DNA of 45,625 nt from Chthoniobacterales bacterium (GTDB taxonomy: Bacteria > Verrucomicrobiota > Verrucomicrobiia > Chthoniobacterales > UBA10450): assembly GCA_025935755.1 (NCBI GenBank), contig JAICUQ010000008.1, positions 1-45,625 of the forward strand, given 5' to 3'. Below, piece after piece: positions 8,357 to 17,564 of this stretch; position 1 is the first letter of the stretch, and every line of letters starts with the position of its first letter. A model generated the notes under the pieces. It searched no databases. It saw only the letters and a program-made list of their open reading frames with translations, and was not told the origin of the DNA. A program made the position numbers and the translations under genes.

Positions 8357-8464
8357 CACAGGCATCCTGCCTGTGGGCCGGCCGGCACCTTGCCTGCGGA
8401 TATAATTCCGTCGATTCAAAGCAGGCGAGGGCGTCTGGCTTGCTCCACAGGCACGATGCCTGTG
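8357..8464. repeat. Pair of CACAGGCA/TGCCTGTG hairpins after sufE
   Basis: Two perfect 8-bp stems with 3-nt loops: CACAGGCA-TCC-TGCCTGTG at 8357-8375 and CACAGGCA-CGA-TGCCTGTG at 8446-8464. Between them are related words (GGCACCTTGCCTGCGG, GCAGGCGAGGGCGTC). The first hairpin abuts the sufE stop codon. The stretch 8465-8614 before carB holds no other feature I can support. Confidence 0.75.
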
Positions 8465-8614
8465 CTGCGTTGGCAGCCGGAAAAATCCGACGGACATCAA
8501 GACGCCGACATGGTCACCAAGCGCCTCAGCACACCGTAGGAGCAGCTAAAATCGGTTTGTTACGTTTCCCGCGTGACGTTCGCCTGATTTCGTTTACCAT
8601 CCCCGCTGGCGCAG

Positions 8615-11600
8615 ATGCCGCGGAATAACGAACTCAGGAAAATTCTCCTCATCGGCTCCGGTCCAATCGTGATCGGGCAGGGCTGCGAATTTGACTATTC
8701 CGGTGTGCAGGCGTGCAAGGCGCTGCGCGAAGAAGGCTATGAGGTCGTGCTGGTGAATTCCAATCCAGCCACCATCATGACCGACCCGGAGTTTGCCGAT
8801 CGCACTTATGTCGAACCGATCACGCCTGAAGTGATCGAGGCGATCATGGAGCGCGAGAAACCGGATGCTATTTTGCCTACGCTTGGCGGCCAAACTGCGC
8901 TGAATGCCGCAATGGAATTGAATCGCAACGGTGCACTGGTGAGGCACGGAGTGAAATTGATCGGTGCAAACGCGCAGGCGATCGCGAAAGGCGAAGACCG
9001 CCAGTTGTTCAAGGAAGCGATGTTACGTATCGGGCTCGACGTGCCGCGCTCTGGCATAGCACGTTGCGTTGCGGATCTCGATCGCATCGTGGCGGAGATC
9101 GGAAAGTTTCCATTGATCATCCGTCCGGCATTCACTTTGGGCGGCGCCGGCGGCGGTATCGCTTACAACAGGGAAGAACTCGATGAGATCGCTTCGCGCG
9201 GCCTGGATCTTTCGCCGGTGCGCGAAGTGTTGATCGAAGAATCGCTGGTCGGCTGGAAAGAGTTCGAAATGGAAGTGATGCGCGACCGCATGGACAACTG
9301 CGTGGTAGTTTGTTCGATCGAGAATCTCGATCCCATGGGCGTGCACACCGGGGACTCGATCACGGTTGCGCCTGTGCAGACGCTTACCGACAAGGAATAT
9401 CAAATGATGCGTGACGCTGCCTTCGCGGTGATTCGTGAAATTGGCGTCGAGACCGGTGGATCGAACATTCAGTTCGCCGTTCATCCTGACACCGGCCGAA
9501 TGGTTGTGATTGAGATGAATCCGCGCGTGTCGCGTTCCAGTGCGCTGGCATCGAAAGCGACCGGTTTCCCGATTGCCAAGATCGCGGCCAAACTCGCGGT
9601 GGGCTATACGCTCGACGAAATCAAAAACGATATTACACGCGAAACGCCGGCCTGCTTTGAGCCGACGATTGATTATTGCGTTGTCAAAGTGCCGCGGTTC
9701 ACATTCGAAAAGTTTCCACAGGCGGATGCAACGCTCACGACACGAATGAAGAGCGTCGGAGAAGCCATGGCCATCGGACGCACCTTCAAGGAAGCATTGC
9801 AAAAAGCGCTGCGCAGCCTGGAGATCAAACGCTTCGGGTTGTTAGGCGACGGCGCGGAAAAGCATGTCGATCTCGAAACATTGCGATTAAAGCTGGCAAT
9901 CCCGAATGCGGAACGAATCTTTTACATCGCGCAGGCATTCAAAAAAGGCGCCTCGATCGATGAGGTTTACGAGCTTACAAAAATCGATCGGTGGTTTTTG
10001 CGAAACATCGCTGAAGTCGTTGCTGAAACCGCATGCTTGAAAACAAAGACCTTTTTGAGGTCTAAAAAATTCGGTTTTTCGGACCGACAACTGGGGGTCG
10101 CGCGAAAAGCTTCGGAAAGCGTGGTGCGATCCCAGAGAAAAGCTGAAGGAGTCATACCGACGTATCGCCTCGTGGATACGTGCGCGGCAGAGTTTGAAGC
10201 GTACACACCTTATTATTATTCGACGTACGGCGATGAAAACGAGCGGCGCGACAGCGAGAAACGCAAGATCATGATTCTGGGTGGCGGCCCCAACCGGATC
10301 GGCCAGGGCATTGAGTTCGATTACTGCTGCGTGCACGCGGCATTTGCGCTGCGCGAGCTCGGATTCGAGACGATCATGGTAAACTCGAATCCAGAAACGG
10401 TTTCGACCGACTACGACACGAGCGACAAACTGTATTTTGAGCCGCTCACCCTCGAAGACGTTCTCAATATTTACGACCAGGAACAACCAGAGGGCGTTGT
10501 TGTCCAGTTCGGCGGACAAACACCGCTAAATCTCGCCAGTGGATTGAAAGCGGCAGGCGTCCCGATTCTCGGGACACAAACCGAAAGCATCGAAACCGCG
10601 GAGGACCGAAAGCTGTTCGCGGCAATGCTGGATAAACTTGGCTTGCGCCAAACTCCCAACGGATCGGCCATAAGTACGGAAGAGGCCGTGGCGATAGCCC
10701 GAAAAATCGGGTATCCTGTCCTCGTTAGGCCAAGCTTCGTTCTTGGTGGCCGCGCAATGGAACTCGTCTACAACGAGACGGACCTGACACGGTACATGAC
10801 CAACGCGATCGAAATAACGCCGGACCGGCCCGTCCTGATCGATCGGTTTCTCGAAGAAGCCATTGAGGTCGATGTCGATTGCATTTCCGACGGTGAGACA
10901 ACCGTGATCGGCGCGATCATGGAACACATCGAGGAAGCGGGCATCCATAGCGGCGACAGCGCATGCGTGGTCCCGACATTCTCTCTCTCCCAAAAAGTGT
11001 TGGACGAGATTTCATCCGCAACGAAAGCAATGGCGCGCGAGCTGAATGTGCGCGGTTTGATGAACGTGCAGTTCGCCGTCAAAGGAGACGAAGTTTACGT
11101 CCTGGAAGTGAATCCGCGCGCGTCGCGTACCGTGCCCTTCGTCAGCAAATCGATTGGCATTCCACTGGCAAAGCTGGCCGCCAAAGTCATGACCGGAAAG
11201 TCATTGCACGAACTCGGATTCACCAAAGAGATCGTGCCGAAACATTTCTCCGTGAAAGAAGCGGTGTTCCCGTTTCTGCGCTATGAAGGTTTGGACATTT
11301 CGCTCGGACCGGAAATGAAATCGACGGGCGAAGTAATGGGGATCGACGTCGATCTGGGTCTCGCCTACGCGAAATCGCAGATGGCTGCGCCGCCTCCTTT
11401 GCCGAAGGGCGGAAGAGTTTTCGTCAGCGTAAAAGACGCCGACAAGGAAGCGATCATTCCGGTTGCACGCGAATTTCTCGAACTCGGTTTTGAAATCGTG
11501 TCTACGAGCGGCACGGCGGAAGCGTTGACCAACGCGAAAATCAAAGTAACCAAAGTTTTCAAGATTCACGAGGGCCGTCCAAACGTGCTCGACCGGATCA

Positions 11601-11803
11601 AAAATGGTGACATTGATTTCATCATCAACACACCCAGCGGTAAAATTCCGCGAGAACATGAAGTCGTTATTCGCAACGCCGCGCTGGCAGCAAAAATTCC
11701 GATTATGACGACGGTCCGCGCCGCGCTGGCCAGCGCGAATGGAATTCGCTCACTCCAAAAACGAAAAGTTCAGGTGCGGAGCTTGCAGGAATACCACAAG
11801 TGA
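8615..11803 (+). CDS. carB: Carbamoyl-phosphate synthase, large subunit
   Basis: Makes carbamoyl phosphate from bicarbonate, ammonia (delivered from glutamine by CarA) and two ATP, for pyrimidines and arginine. The 1062 residues are close to the 1073 of E. coli. Two homologous ATP-grasp halves are seen: the first opens [22 protein letters not shown] and the second, near residue 550, [20 protein letters not shown]. Each half has an [16 protein letters not shown] motif (about residues 303 and 830). The C-terminal MGS-like allosteric domain (about 930-1060) includes [18 protein letters not shown]. The frame is intact. carA is not adjacent. The stop codon TGA is the first part of the heptamer array that follows. 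Confidence 0.97.
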   Translation: MPRNNELRKILLIGSGPIVIGQGCEFDYSGVQACKALREEGYEVVLVNSNPATIMTDPEFADRTYVEPITPEVIEAIMEREKPDAILPTLGGQTALNAAMELNRNGALVRHGVKLIGANAQAIAKGEDRQLFKEAMLRIGLDVPRSGIARCVADLDRIVAEIGKFPLIIRPAFTLGGAGGGIAYNREELDEIASRGLDLSPVREVLIEESLVGWKEFEMEVMRDRMDNCVVVCSIENLDPMGVHTGDSITVAPVQTLTDKEYQMMRDAAFAVIREIGVETGGSNIQFAVHPDTGRMVVIEMNPRVSRSSALASKATGFPIAKIAAKLAVGYTLDEIKNDITRETPACFEPTIDYCVVKVPRFTFEKFPQADATLTTRMKSVGEAMAIGRTFKEALQKALRSLEIKRFGLLGDGAEKHVDLETLRLKLAIPNAERIFYIAQAFKKGASIDEVYELTKIDRWFLRNIAEVVAETACLKTKTFLRSKKFGFSDRQLGVARKASESVVRSQRKAEGVIPTYRLVDTCAAEFEAYTPYYYSTYGDENERRDSEKRKIMILGGGPNRIGQGIEFDYCCVHAAFALRELGFETIMVNSNPETVSTDYDTSDKLYFEPLTLEDVLNIYDQEQPEGVVVQFGGQTPLNLASGLKAAGVPILGTQTESIETAEDRKLFAAMLDKLGLRQTPNGSAISTEEAVAIARKIGYPVLVRPSFVLGGRAMELVYNETDLTRYMTNAIEITPDRPVLIDRFLEEAIEVDVDCISDGETTVIGAIMEHIEEAGIHSGDSACVVPTFSLSQKVLDEISSATKAMARELNVRGLMNVQFAVKGDEVYVLEVNPRASRTVPFVSKSIGIPLAKLAAKVMTGKSLHELGFTKEIVPKHFSVKEAVFPFLRYEGLDISLGPEMKSTGEVMGIDVDLGLAYAKSQMAAPPPLPKGGRVFVSVKDADKEAIIPVAREFLELGFEIVSTSGTAEALTNAKIKVTKVFKIHEGRPNVLDRIKNGDIDFIINTPSGKIPREHEVVIRNAALAAKIPIMTTVRAALASANGIRSLQKRKVQVRSLQEYHK

Positions 11804-11934
11804 ATGCGAAATCCGAATGTGGAATGCCGAAATAATAACGAAGCTCGGATGATACATCGCAGTCCATCACCAGCCCTCAGCATTCATCATTCGGTCATTC
11901 CTTTGGCATTCGTCATTTGTCATTCGTCATTTTG
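11802..11934. repeat. 7-nt-periodic inverted array (TGACGAA/TTCGTCA family) after carB
   Basis: The left arm in sevens is GAATGCG, AAATCCG, AATGTGG, AATGCCG (11802-11829), beginning inside the carB stop codon. The right arm is in the complementary sense: GCATTCA, TCATTCG ... GCATTCG, TCATTTG, TCATTCG, TCATTTT (about 11880-11934), ending at the first possible ATG of the cyclophilin gene. The 13-mer CGAAATCCGAATG (11807-11819) recurs exactly at 44139-44151. The array fills the space between the two genes. Confidence 0.75.
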
Positions 11935-11949
11935 ATGCCACTTGTCAGC

Positions 11950-12558
11950 ATGAAATTATCGATCGCCCTTGCTGCTGCCCTGCTCAGCGCGACGGTCCTT
12001 GCGGCCGACGAAACGAAAGACGAAACAACTCCCAAAAGTTCATCCAACGAAGTTGCCGTCATCAAAACGAGCGAGGGCGACATGGTCGTTCAGTTTTGGA
12101 CTGATGCCGCGGGGAACACCGTCGACAACTTCAAGAAACTGGCACGCCAGGGTTTCTATGACGGGACAACTTTCCATCGGATCGTAAAAGGATTCATGAT
12201 TCAGGGCGGCGATCCGAATTCAAAAGATCCGGCAAAAGAAGATAGCTACGGACAAGGGGGTCCCGGTTATAATGTTAAGGCCGAGTTCAACAATCATAGC
12301 CACGACCGCGGCGTGATTTCGATGGCCCGCGGACCGGATCCCGACTCGGCAGGTTCGCAATTTTTCATTTGCCTCGCACCGGTCCACCGTCTCGATCATC
12401 AATACACGACATTCGGCAAACTGATCAAAGGCCAGGATGTGCTGGATAAAATCGGTGATATTCCGGTAACCAGGAACAGCATGGGTGAACCGAGCAAACC
12501 GAGCAAACGCGTGGTGATCGAGAGCATCAAGATCGTTCCGGCTGACTCTGTGAAATAG
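11950..12558 (+). CDS. Cyclophilin-type peptidyl-prolyl cis-trans isomerase, exported
   Basis: Catalyses cis-trans isomerisation of Xaa-Pro bonds, most likely in the periplasm. The N-terminus (MKLSIALAAALLSATVLAADE) is a signal peptide with cleavage near residue 19. The cyclophilin core follows: FHRIVKGFMIQGGDP and SAGSQFFICLAP carry the usual Arg, Phe, Gln and Phe active-site residues, and FGKLIKGQDVLDKI closes the domain. Length (202 with leader) is normal for bacterial PpiA/PpiB types. ATG 11950 gives a clean leader; ATG 11935 adds five residues and directly follows the repeat array. No Shine-Dalgarno site is seen for either. Confidence 0.92.
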   Translation: MKLSIALAAALLSATVLAADETKDETTPKSSSNEVAVIKTSEGDMVVQFWTDAAGNTVDNFKKLARQGFYDGTTFHRIVKGFMIQGGDPNSKDPAKEDSYGQGGPGYNVKAEFNNHSHDRGVISMARGPDPDSAGSQFFICLAPVHRLDHQYTTFGKLIKGQDVLDKIGDIPVTRNSMGEPSKPSKRVVIESIKIVPADSVK

Positions 12559-12563
12559 GTTTC

Positions 12564-12705
12564 ATGAACACCTGGCTTTAGCCAGGTGCTTTCACGACGC
12601 GCTCGTCGAGAAGCCGTTTTAACCGCTTTCGGTTAGACAGAAGCTGTTGAAACAGCTCAGTTCGCTTGCGCATTCACGTTCATCGGGCTAAAGCCCGGTG
12701 TTCAT
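12564..12705. repeat. Inverted ATGAACACC hairpin pair
   Basis: ATGAACACC (12564-12572) and GGTGTTCAT (12697-12705) are the ends of an inverted pair. Each end carries its own hairpin: CACCTGGCT-TT-AGCCAGGTG (12569-12588) and GGGCT-AA-AGCCC (12685-12696). The element fills the space between the cyclophilin and amidase genes. The first hairpin could act as a weak terminator (CTTTC follows), which is a guess. Confidence 0.65.
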
Positions 12706-12717
12706 AAAAGTTGTCCC

Positions 12718-13602
12718 ATGATTTCAGAACGAACCGAAATTGCTCTGGTTCAGATGCGCTGCGGCGCCGAGCCGGAAAAGAATCTGGCGCGCGCAATCGA
12801 ATTCGTTCGCGATGCGGCGCGACAAGGCGCAGAGATCGTCTGCCTGCCGGAGCTTTTCAGATCGCAATATTTTTGCCAGACAGAGGATCACAAAAATTTC
12901 GATTTGGCCGAGGAAGTGCCGGGAAAATCGACTGAAGCGCTGGGAGAAGTCGCACGGGAAACCGGCACCGTAATCATCGCCTCGCTTTTCGAGAAACGTA
13001 GCGCCGGGCTTTATCATAACACCGCCGCAATCATCGATTCAAACGGGAAATTGCTCGGCAAATACCGCAAAATGCATATTCCCGATGACCCGCTGTATCA
13101 CGAAAAATTTTATTTCACGCCCGGCGATCTTGGGTTCAAGGCGTGGGACACCGCGGCCGGCAAGATCGGTGTCTGCGTTTGCTGGGACCAATGGTATCCG
13201 GAAGCGGCGCGCCTGACTGCATTGCGCGGGGCAGAAATTCTTTTTTATCCGACGGCAATTGGCTGGCATCCGAGCGAGAAAAAGGAGTTTGGCAAAGCAC
13301 AACATTCCGCGTGGGAAACGATTCAGCGTGGTCACGCCATCGCCAACGGCTGCTATGTGGCGGTGGCAAACCGCGTCGGTCACGAAGCGCCTGCCGGCGG
13401 AGATGGCATAGAATTTTGGGGGCAAAGTTTTGTGTGCGGACCCGACGGCGAGATCATCGCGAAAGGCTCCGTCGACAGGGAAGAGATTGTAGCGGCAGAG
13501 ATTGATTGGGCCCGCGTCAACGAACACCGGACGCATTGGCCATTTTTGCGCGATCGCAGAATCGACGCCTACGGTGAGATCAATCGACGTTTGATTGATT
13601 AG
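12718..13602 (+). CDS. aguB: N-carbamoylputrescine amidase, carbon-nitrogen hydrolase family
   Basis: Nitrilase-superfamily enzyme that should hydrolyse N-carbamoylputrescine to putrescine, CO2 and ammonia in the agmatine route. The 294 residues show the Glu-Lys-Cys triad: E45 in CLPELF, K118 in KYRKMHIPDD and C155 in CWDQWYPE. The segments FRSQYFCQ, YHEKFYFTPGD and HRTHWPFLRDRRIDAY are typical of AguB rather than of beta-ureidopropionase or nitrilase. ATG 12718 lies 12 nt after the repeat. The usual partner, agmatine deiminase (aguA), is not in the window, so the pathway role is from family resemblance only. Confidence 0.88.
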   Translation: MISERTEIALVQMRCGAEPEKNLARAIEFVRDAARQGAEIVCLPELFRSQYFCQTEDHKNFDLAEEVPGKSTEALGEVARETGTVIIASLFEKRSAGLYHNTAAIIDSNGKLLGKYRKMHIPDDPLYHEKFYFTPGDLGFKAWDTAAGKIGVCVCWDQWYPEAARLTALRGAEILFYPTAIGWHPSEKKEFGKAQHSAWETIQRGHAIANGCYVAVANRVGHEAPAGGDGIEFWGQSFVCGPDGEIIAKGSVDREEIVAAEIDWARVNEHRTHWPFLRDRRIDAYGEINRRLID

Positions 13603-13613
13603 AGTGCCGGGGG

Positions 13614-13648
13614 CGCACGCATCTTGCGTGCGAGCACGCTGGAAGCGC
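13614..13648. repeat. CGCACGCA hairpin with GCACGCTGGAAGCGC word
   Basis: CGCACGCA-TCT-TGCGTGCG (13614-13632) is a perfect 8-bp stem with a 3-nt loop. It is followed by GCACGCTGGAAGCGC (13634-13648). The same word occurs inverted at 45115-45128 and again in direct sense at 45461-45473. The stem geometry matches the CACAGGCA hairpins at 8357-8464, suggesting a common origin. Confidence 0.65.
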
Positions 13649-13705
13649 CCGCTCCCGCAAAAGGCAGCCTTTTTCGGATTTCCGCTTTGTGGTAACACAA
13701 CTGCG

Positions 13706-15058
13706 ATGACTGCGAGCCCTGCTCCATTTAAGCGTAGGCCGTGGTATCGCCCGTCTTTGACAATGCAGATCATGATCGGGCTGGTGGTCGGCGGTGTGAT
13801 TGGATGGCTCCGTCCCGATTGGGGCAACGCAGTGTACTTTTTGCGCGACATCTTCATTAACCTCATCAAGTCGATCATCGCGCCTTTAGTGTTCTCAACG
13901 ATCGTCGTGGGAATCGCCGGCGCGGGTGCGCTCCGAAAAGTCGGGCGCATGGGATTCAAGGCGTTGATCTATTTCGAGATCGTCACTACGGCCGCGTTAT
14001 TCATCGGCCTGGCCGTTGTGAATCTCACCAAGCCTGGCGTCGGAGTGAAACTCGAGGCGACGAACACGTCGGCGATCCAATCCATCGAGCAGACTCATCC
14101 GCACTCTTTCGTCGAAACTATCGTTCACGCATTTCCGTCGAGCGTCATTGAAGCGATGGTTCGTGGCGACGTTTTGCAAATCGTCGCGTTCAGCGTGCTC
14201 TTCGCGCTTGCGGTTTCCGCGGTGGGTAGCAAAGGCCAGCCCATCGTTCGCGCCATGGAGAGTCTTTCGCAGGTCATGTTCAAATTCACGAACTACGTGA
14301 TGATGTTTGCGCCGATTGGAGTGGGCGCAGCGATGGCTCACACCATCGGCACGCAAGGTCTTGGGGTACTGATGAACCTTGGCAAACTTGTCCTGTCGCT
14401 CTATCTGGCCCTGATCATTTTCGTGGTTGTGGTTTTCGGAGTGGTGATCCTGATCGCGCGCGTGCCATTGCGAAAATTCGTGCGCGCAGTGCGCGAGCCC
14501 GCCGCGCTGGCGTTTGCGACCACGAGCAGCGAGTCAGCGCTGCCTAAAGCGATGGAATCGATGGAACGCTTGGGCGTGCCGCGTCACATCGTCGGTTTCG
14601 TGATGCCAACCGGCTATTCATTCAATCTCGATGGTTCGACACTTTATCTGGCGTTGGCGTCGGTGTTTGTCGCGCAGGCAGCTGAGGCCACCACCGGTCA
14701 ACATTTGGGCTTGGACCGCCAGATCCTGATGGTGCTGACACTAATGATCACATCGAAGGGCGTGGCTGCAGTTCCGCGCGCATCACTTGTCATCTTGCTC
14801 GCGACGGTAAATAGCTTTTTGCCCGCCGGCCTCGGACCGATCGGCGTCGCGGTCATCTTTGGTGTCGACGAACTGATGGATATGGGGCGCACGTGTGTAA
14901 ATCTGATCGGCAATTGCCTGGCCACAGTCGTGGTCGCGCGATGGGAGGGCGAATTTGATGACGAACGCGCACTCGCCTTTGGCACGCCAGCCGAAATCGA
15001 ACTGGATCTTAAACGTGGGAATATCGCTTTCGCCGATGCAGTCGTTCAAGGCGACTGA
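13706..15058 (+). CDS. Dicarboxylate/glutamate:cation symporter (DAACS family)
   Basis: Inner-membrane secondary transporter of the GltP/DctA type, importing dicarboxylates or acidic amino acids with H+ or Na+. The 450-residue product has the family landmarks: the serine-rich loop TTSSESALPKAM, GYSFNLDGSTLY, the re-entrant loop ITSKGVAAVPRASLVIL, and DMGRTCVNLIGNCLATVVVARWEGEF near the end. Small departures from the usual SSAATLP and DRxxT patterns mean the substrate cannot be named. ATG 13706 (MTASPAPFKRRPWYRPSLTMQIMIG) was chosen because upstream codons read through a repeat. It is alone on its strand after the amidase gene, with no regulator nearby. Confidence 0.9.
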   Translation: MTASPAPFKRRPWYRPSLTMQIMIGLVVGGVIGWLRPDWGNAVYFLRDIFINLIKSIIAPLVFSTIVVGIAGAGALRKVGRMGFKALIYFEIVTTAALFIGLAVVNLTKPGVGVKLEATNTSAIQSIEQTHPHSFVETIVHAFPSSVIEAMVRGDVLQIVAFSVLFALAVSAVGSKGQPIVRAMESLSQVMFKFTNYVMMFAPIGVGAAMAHTIGTQGLGVLMNLGKLVLSLYLALIIFVVVVFGVVILIARVPLRKFVRAVREPAALAFATTSSESALPKAMESMERLGVPRHIVGFVMPTGYSFNLDGSTLYLALASVFVAQAAEATTGQHLGLDRQILMVLTLMITSKGVAAVPRASLVILLATVNSFLPAGLGPIGVAVIFGVDELMDMGRTCVNLIGNCLATVVVARWEGEFDDERALAFGTPAEIELDLKRGNIAFADAVVQGD

Positions 15059-15070
15059 ATTCGGCGCCAC

Positions 15071-15161
15071 CTAACGATTCGTTAGCTACATTCTCAGGTG
15101 TGAGTCCTTAGGAGGATATCTTACTTAGAATACGGTTGACAGTCGGTGAGTCCGTCAGGAG
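15071..15161 (+). promoter_or_regulatory. Structured leader upstream of the subtilase gene
   Basis: CTAACGA-T-TCGTTAG (15071-15085) is a perfect 7-bp inverted repeat that could be an operator. Two direct copies of TGAGTCC followed by AGGAG sit at 15101-15114 and 15147-15161, 46-47 nt apart. The first contains AGGAGG, an ideal Shine-Dalgarno core, but no start codon follows at the right distance. A TTGACA at 15136-15141 lacks a clear -10 partner. The role is inferred only from the repetition. Confidence 0.3.
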
Positions 15162-15190
15162 AGTCGCAAACTTCCTAAAAACATACATCT

Positions 15191-17452
15191 ATGAAAAAAA
15201 TACTCGCAACACTGCTCATATTCTCAGCAATTGGGTTGAGCGTCATCGCATTTGCCGGCCGAGGGGGCTCGTCAAATGAAAATGGTAACGGCCGCAACCG
15301 CGGTCCCGACGTCGATAGGTCGAGTGCCATCGTCCAACTCCGAGGCGATCCAATAAGTACCAGTCGCAATACGAAGCCAGCACATGGCAGAAAAATCGAT
15401 TTCAAAAGCAATGCGGTGAGATCCTATCGTGCTCAGTTGAACGCGCAACGAAACCAATTCAGACAGTGGCTTCACGCCAATGCGCCTAGAGCAAGAATTA
15501 CGAGCGAGTACGATGTTTCGCTCAACGCGGTGGCGGTCCAACTCAATGGGACCTCGCTCGCGACAATCGCAGCCGCGCCGATGGTGCAGAGCGCAGAGTA
15601 CAACACGCTGTATTACCCCAATCTCAGCCAGAGCTACAAAATCATTAACGCGATGGGCGCTTGGAACGCCGCAGGCGGGAGGTCCACTGCCGGAGCAGGT
15701 ATTAAGATTGGAGACATCGATTCAGGCATCGAAGAGACACATCCGTTCTTCGACCCGACAGGTTTCAGCTATCCGCCGGGCTTCCCCAAGTGCGACGCCG
15801 AAGATAGCAATTCGCACCACGCGGACCAGGATTGCAAGTACGTGACACCAAAAGTCATTGTCGCCAAAGTGTTCTACAACAAGGCCAAGAATCAGGGCGC
15901 CGACGCACATGCTGTCGAGGGACACGGGACTCACACAGCGGGAATCGCCGCGGGCGTGACTGGCAAAACGGCCGTGGTCAACGGAGTCAACATCAACGAC
16001 ATGTCCGGGATAGCACCGGGCGCGTGGCTAGGGAACTACAACGTTTTCCCCGACCAGGTTAACGAGAGCAAACATGGCGCACGCAGCGAGGACATTCTCA
16101 ACGCAGTTGACGCCGCGATCGAGGACGGCATGGACGTTCTCAATCTCTCGTTAGGCGGCAGTTACCATGGCAACAATGACCTGCTTGCCCACGGACTCGA
16201 TAACGCAGTGGAAGGCGGCGTCGTCGTAGCTGTTGCCGCCGGCAACAGCGGCCCCGGGCAGGGAACTCTCGAGTCGCCGGGTCGTGCACGCAAAGTTATC
16301 ACCGTCGGCGCGAGCACAAACCAACATTTCGTCGGCCAGCCTTTCACATATCCCGCGGGGGGTGGTACCACGATTGGTGCGGCAGTTGGTGACTTCGATC
16401 CGCTGCCAACCGCATCGTTCGATCTATTCGACACACAGTCGGACGGTTGCGCCAGCGTCGACCCGGGAGCTTCGGGTAAACTCGCGCTCATCAATCGCGG
16501 GACGTGCACTTTCAGCCAGAAAGTGGCCAACGCGAAAGCCGCGGGTGCCATTGCCGTTGTCATCATCAACAACGTCGCTGGAGATCCCACTGCGATGGCC
16601 AGGACGGCAGGGTTTGATGACGATCTGCCTGCGGTGATGATCGGAAAAAACGAGGGCGCGGATCTGCGCGCATCAGGTGCAACGACTGCTTCAGCGGTCG
16701 CAACTTTCCAGGAATTCATCACCGAAAATAACAGAGACATTCTCGCCGGCTTCAGCAGCCAGGGCCCGACACGAGTAGACTTTGCCGCCAAACCCGACCT
16801 GACTTCAGTGGGTGTTAACGTCCTCAGCTCATGCGTGGAAACTGATGCTGTCGATTGCGGCGAAGCACCGTGGGCGTTCCTGAGCGGTACCTCGATGTCG
16901 ACACCGCACATTGCAGGCTCGGCTGCCGTCCTTTTGCAATTGCATAACGACTGGTTGCCTGCGCGAATTAAATCAGCGCTCGTGAACCGCGCTGATTTGG
17001 TGGTCAAAGACGCCGCCACTGGATTGCATGACGTCGGTCCCATCGCGCAAGGCGCAGGGCGTGAGAACCTCTCCGTGGCTGCCGATGCAACAACGTGGAT
17101 GGATCCCGCTTCAGCGAGCTTCGGCCGCGTAACGGTTGGTCGTCCCAGTTCGGTCGATATCACGGTCTACAATCCGACCGGCACGGAGCAGACGTTCAGC
17201 GTCTCAACGACAAAGTTTACGCCGGACACATTCGGTGGAAGCGTGCCTGCGATCTACAACGGCGGCACCCTAAGCTCAGGTGATCCCGCAATTACGGTCC
17301 CAGCCAGCATAACAGTGCCGGCGAATGGCTCGACCACATTGACGGTTACCGTAAGTGCACCGCAGGGTACGACCGTGCAGGGCTGGGTCAATCTTGATGG
17401 TGATGGCGCAAACGACCTCCATCTGTCGTATTACGGCCAAACCGTTCCGTAA
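15191..17452 (+). CDS. Secreted subtilisin-like serine protease (S8) with PA domain
   Basis: A 753-residue extracellular protease. Order of parts: signal peptide (1-22), a Gly/Asn-rich link, an inhibitor-I9-like propeptide (about 45-140), and a catalytic domain interrupted by a PA domain (about 405-505), then a beta-sandwich tail from about 640 containing DITVYNPTGTEQTFSVS. The catalytic triad is D177 (GDIDSGIE), H245 (GHGTHTAG) and S568 (SGTSMSTPH), and the oxyanion Asn is in AAGNSGPG. This layout resembles bacterial and plant subtilases of the cucumisin type. ATG 15191 starts a clean leader, but there is no Shine-Dalgarno site next to it. The gene is monocistronic: a terminator follows 30 nt after the TAA. 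No sorting motif or Pro tail is present. Confidence 0.93.
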   Translation: MKKILATLLIFSAIGLSVIAFAGRGGSSNENGNGRNRGPDVDRSSAIVQLRGDPISTSRNTKPAHGRKIDFKSNAVRSYRAQLNAQRNQFRQWLHANAPRARITSEYDVSLNAVAVQLNGTSLATIAAAPMVQSAEYNTLYYPNLSQSYKIINAMGAWNAAGGRSTAGAGIKIGDIDSGIEETHPFFDPTGFSYPPGFPKCDAEDSNSHHADQDCKYVTPKVIVAKVFYNKAKNQGADAHAVEGHGTHTAGIAAGVTGKTAVVNGVNINDMSGIAPGAWLGNYNVFPDQVNESKHGARSEDILNAVDAAIEDGMDVLNLSLGGSYHGNNDLLAHGLDNAVEGGVVVAVAAGNSGPGQGTLESPGRARKVITVGASTNQHFVGQPFTYPAGGGTTIGAAVGDFDPLPTASFDLFDTQSDGCASVDPGASGKLALINRGTCTFSQKVANAKAAGAIAVVIINNVAGDPTAMARTAGFDDDLPAVMIGKNEGADLRASGATTASAVATFQEFITENNRDILAGFSSQGPTRVDFAAKPDLTSVGVNVLSSCVETDAVDCGEAPWAFLSGTSMSTPHIAGSAAVLLQLHNDWLPARIKSALVNRADLVVKDAATGLHDVGPIAQGAGRENLSVAADATTWMDPASASFGRVTVGRPSSVDITVYNPTGTEQTFSVSTTKFTPDTFGGSVPAIYNGGTLSSGDPAITVPASITVPANGSTTLTVTVSAPQGTTVQGWVNLDGDGANDLHLSYYGQTVP

Positions 17453-17481
17453 CGATACTAACAGTTAAGTAGTTCCATAAA

Positions 17482-17511
17482 GGGACGCGGGTTACCGCGT
17501 CCCTTTTTTTT
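17482..17511 (+). terminator. Rho-independent terminator after the subtilase gene
   Basis: A perfect 9-bp GC-rich stem, GGGACGCGG/CCGCGTCCC (17482-17490 with 17495-17503), loop GTTA, followed by eight T. It is preceded by AAA, which can extend the stem. It is by far the clearest intrinsic terminator in the window. Confidence 0.93.
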
Positions 17512-17564
17512 ACGGGAACATCAGGGCATCGACAAATCGGCTCCGTTTCGTCTATGCTGCGCTG

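Noticed and set aside
8440-8628. 62-codon frame between sufE and carB
   Set aside because: It runs through the second CACAGGCA hairpin and into carB in another frame; His/Arg/Ala-rich with no protein features.
11802-11934. CRISPR-like array
   Set aside because: Units are 7 nt, degenerate and inverted, with no spacers of 25-40 nt and no cas genes.
16162-17163. 333-codon minus-strand frame within the subtilase gene
   Set aside because: The plus-strand catalytic triad and domains are intact; the opposite frame is low in structure and has no motif.
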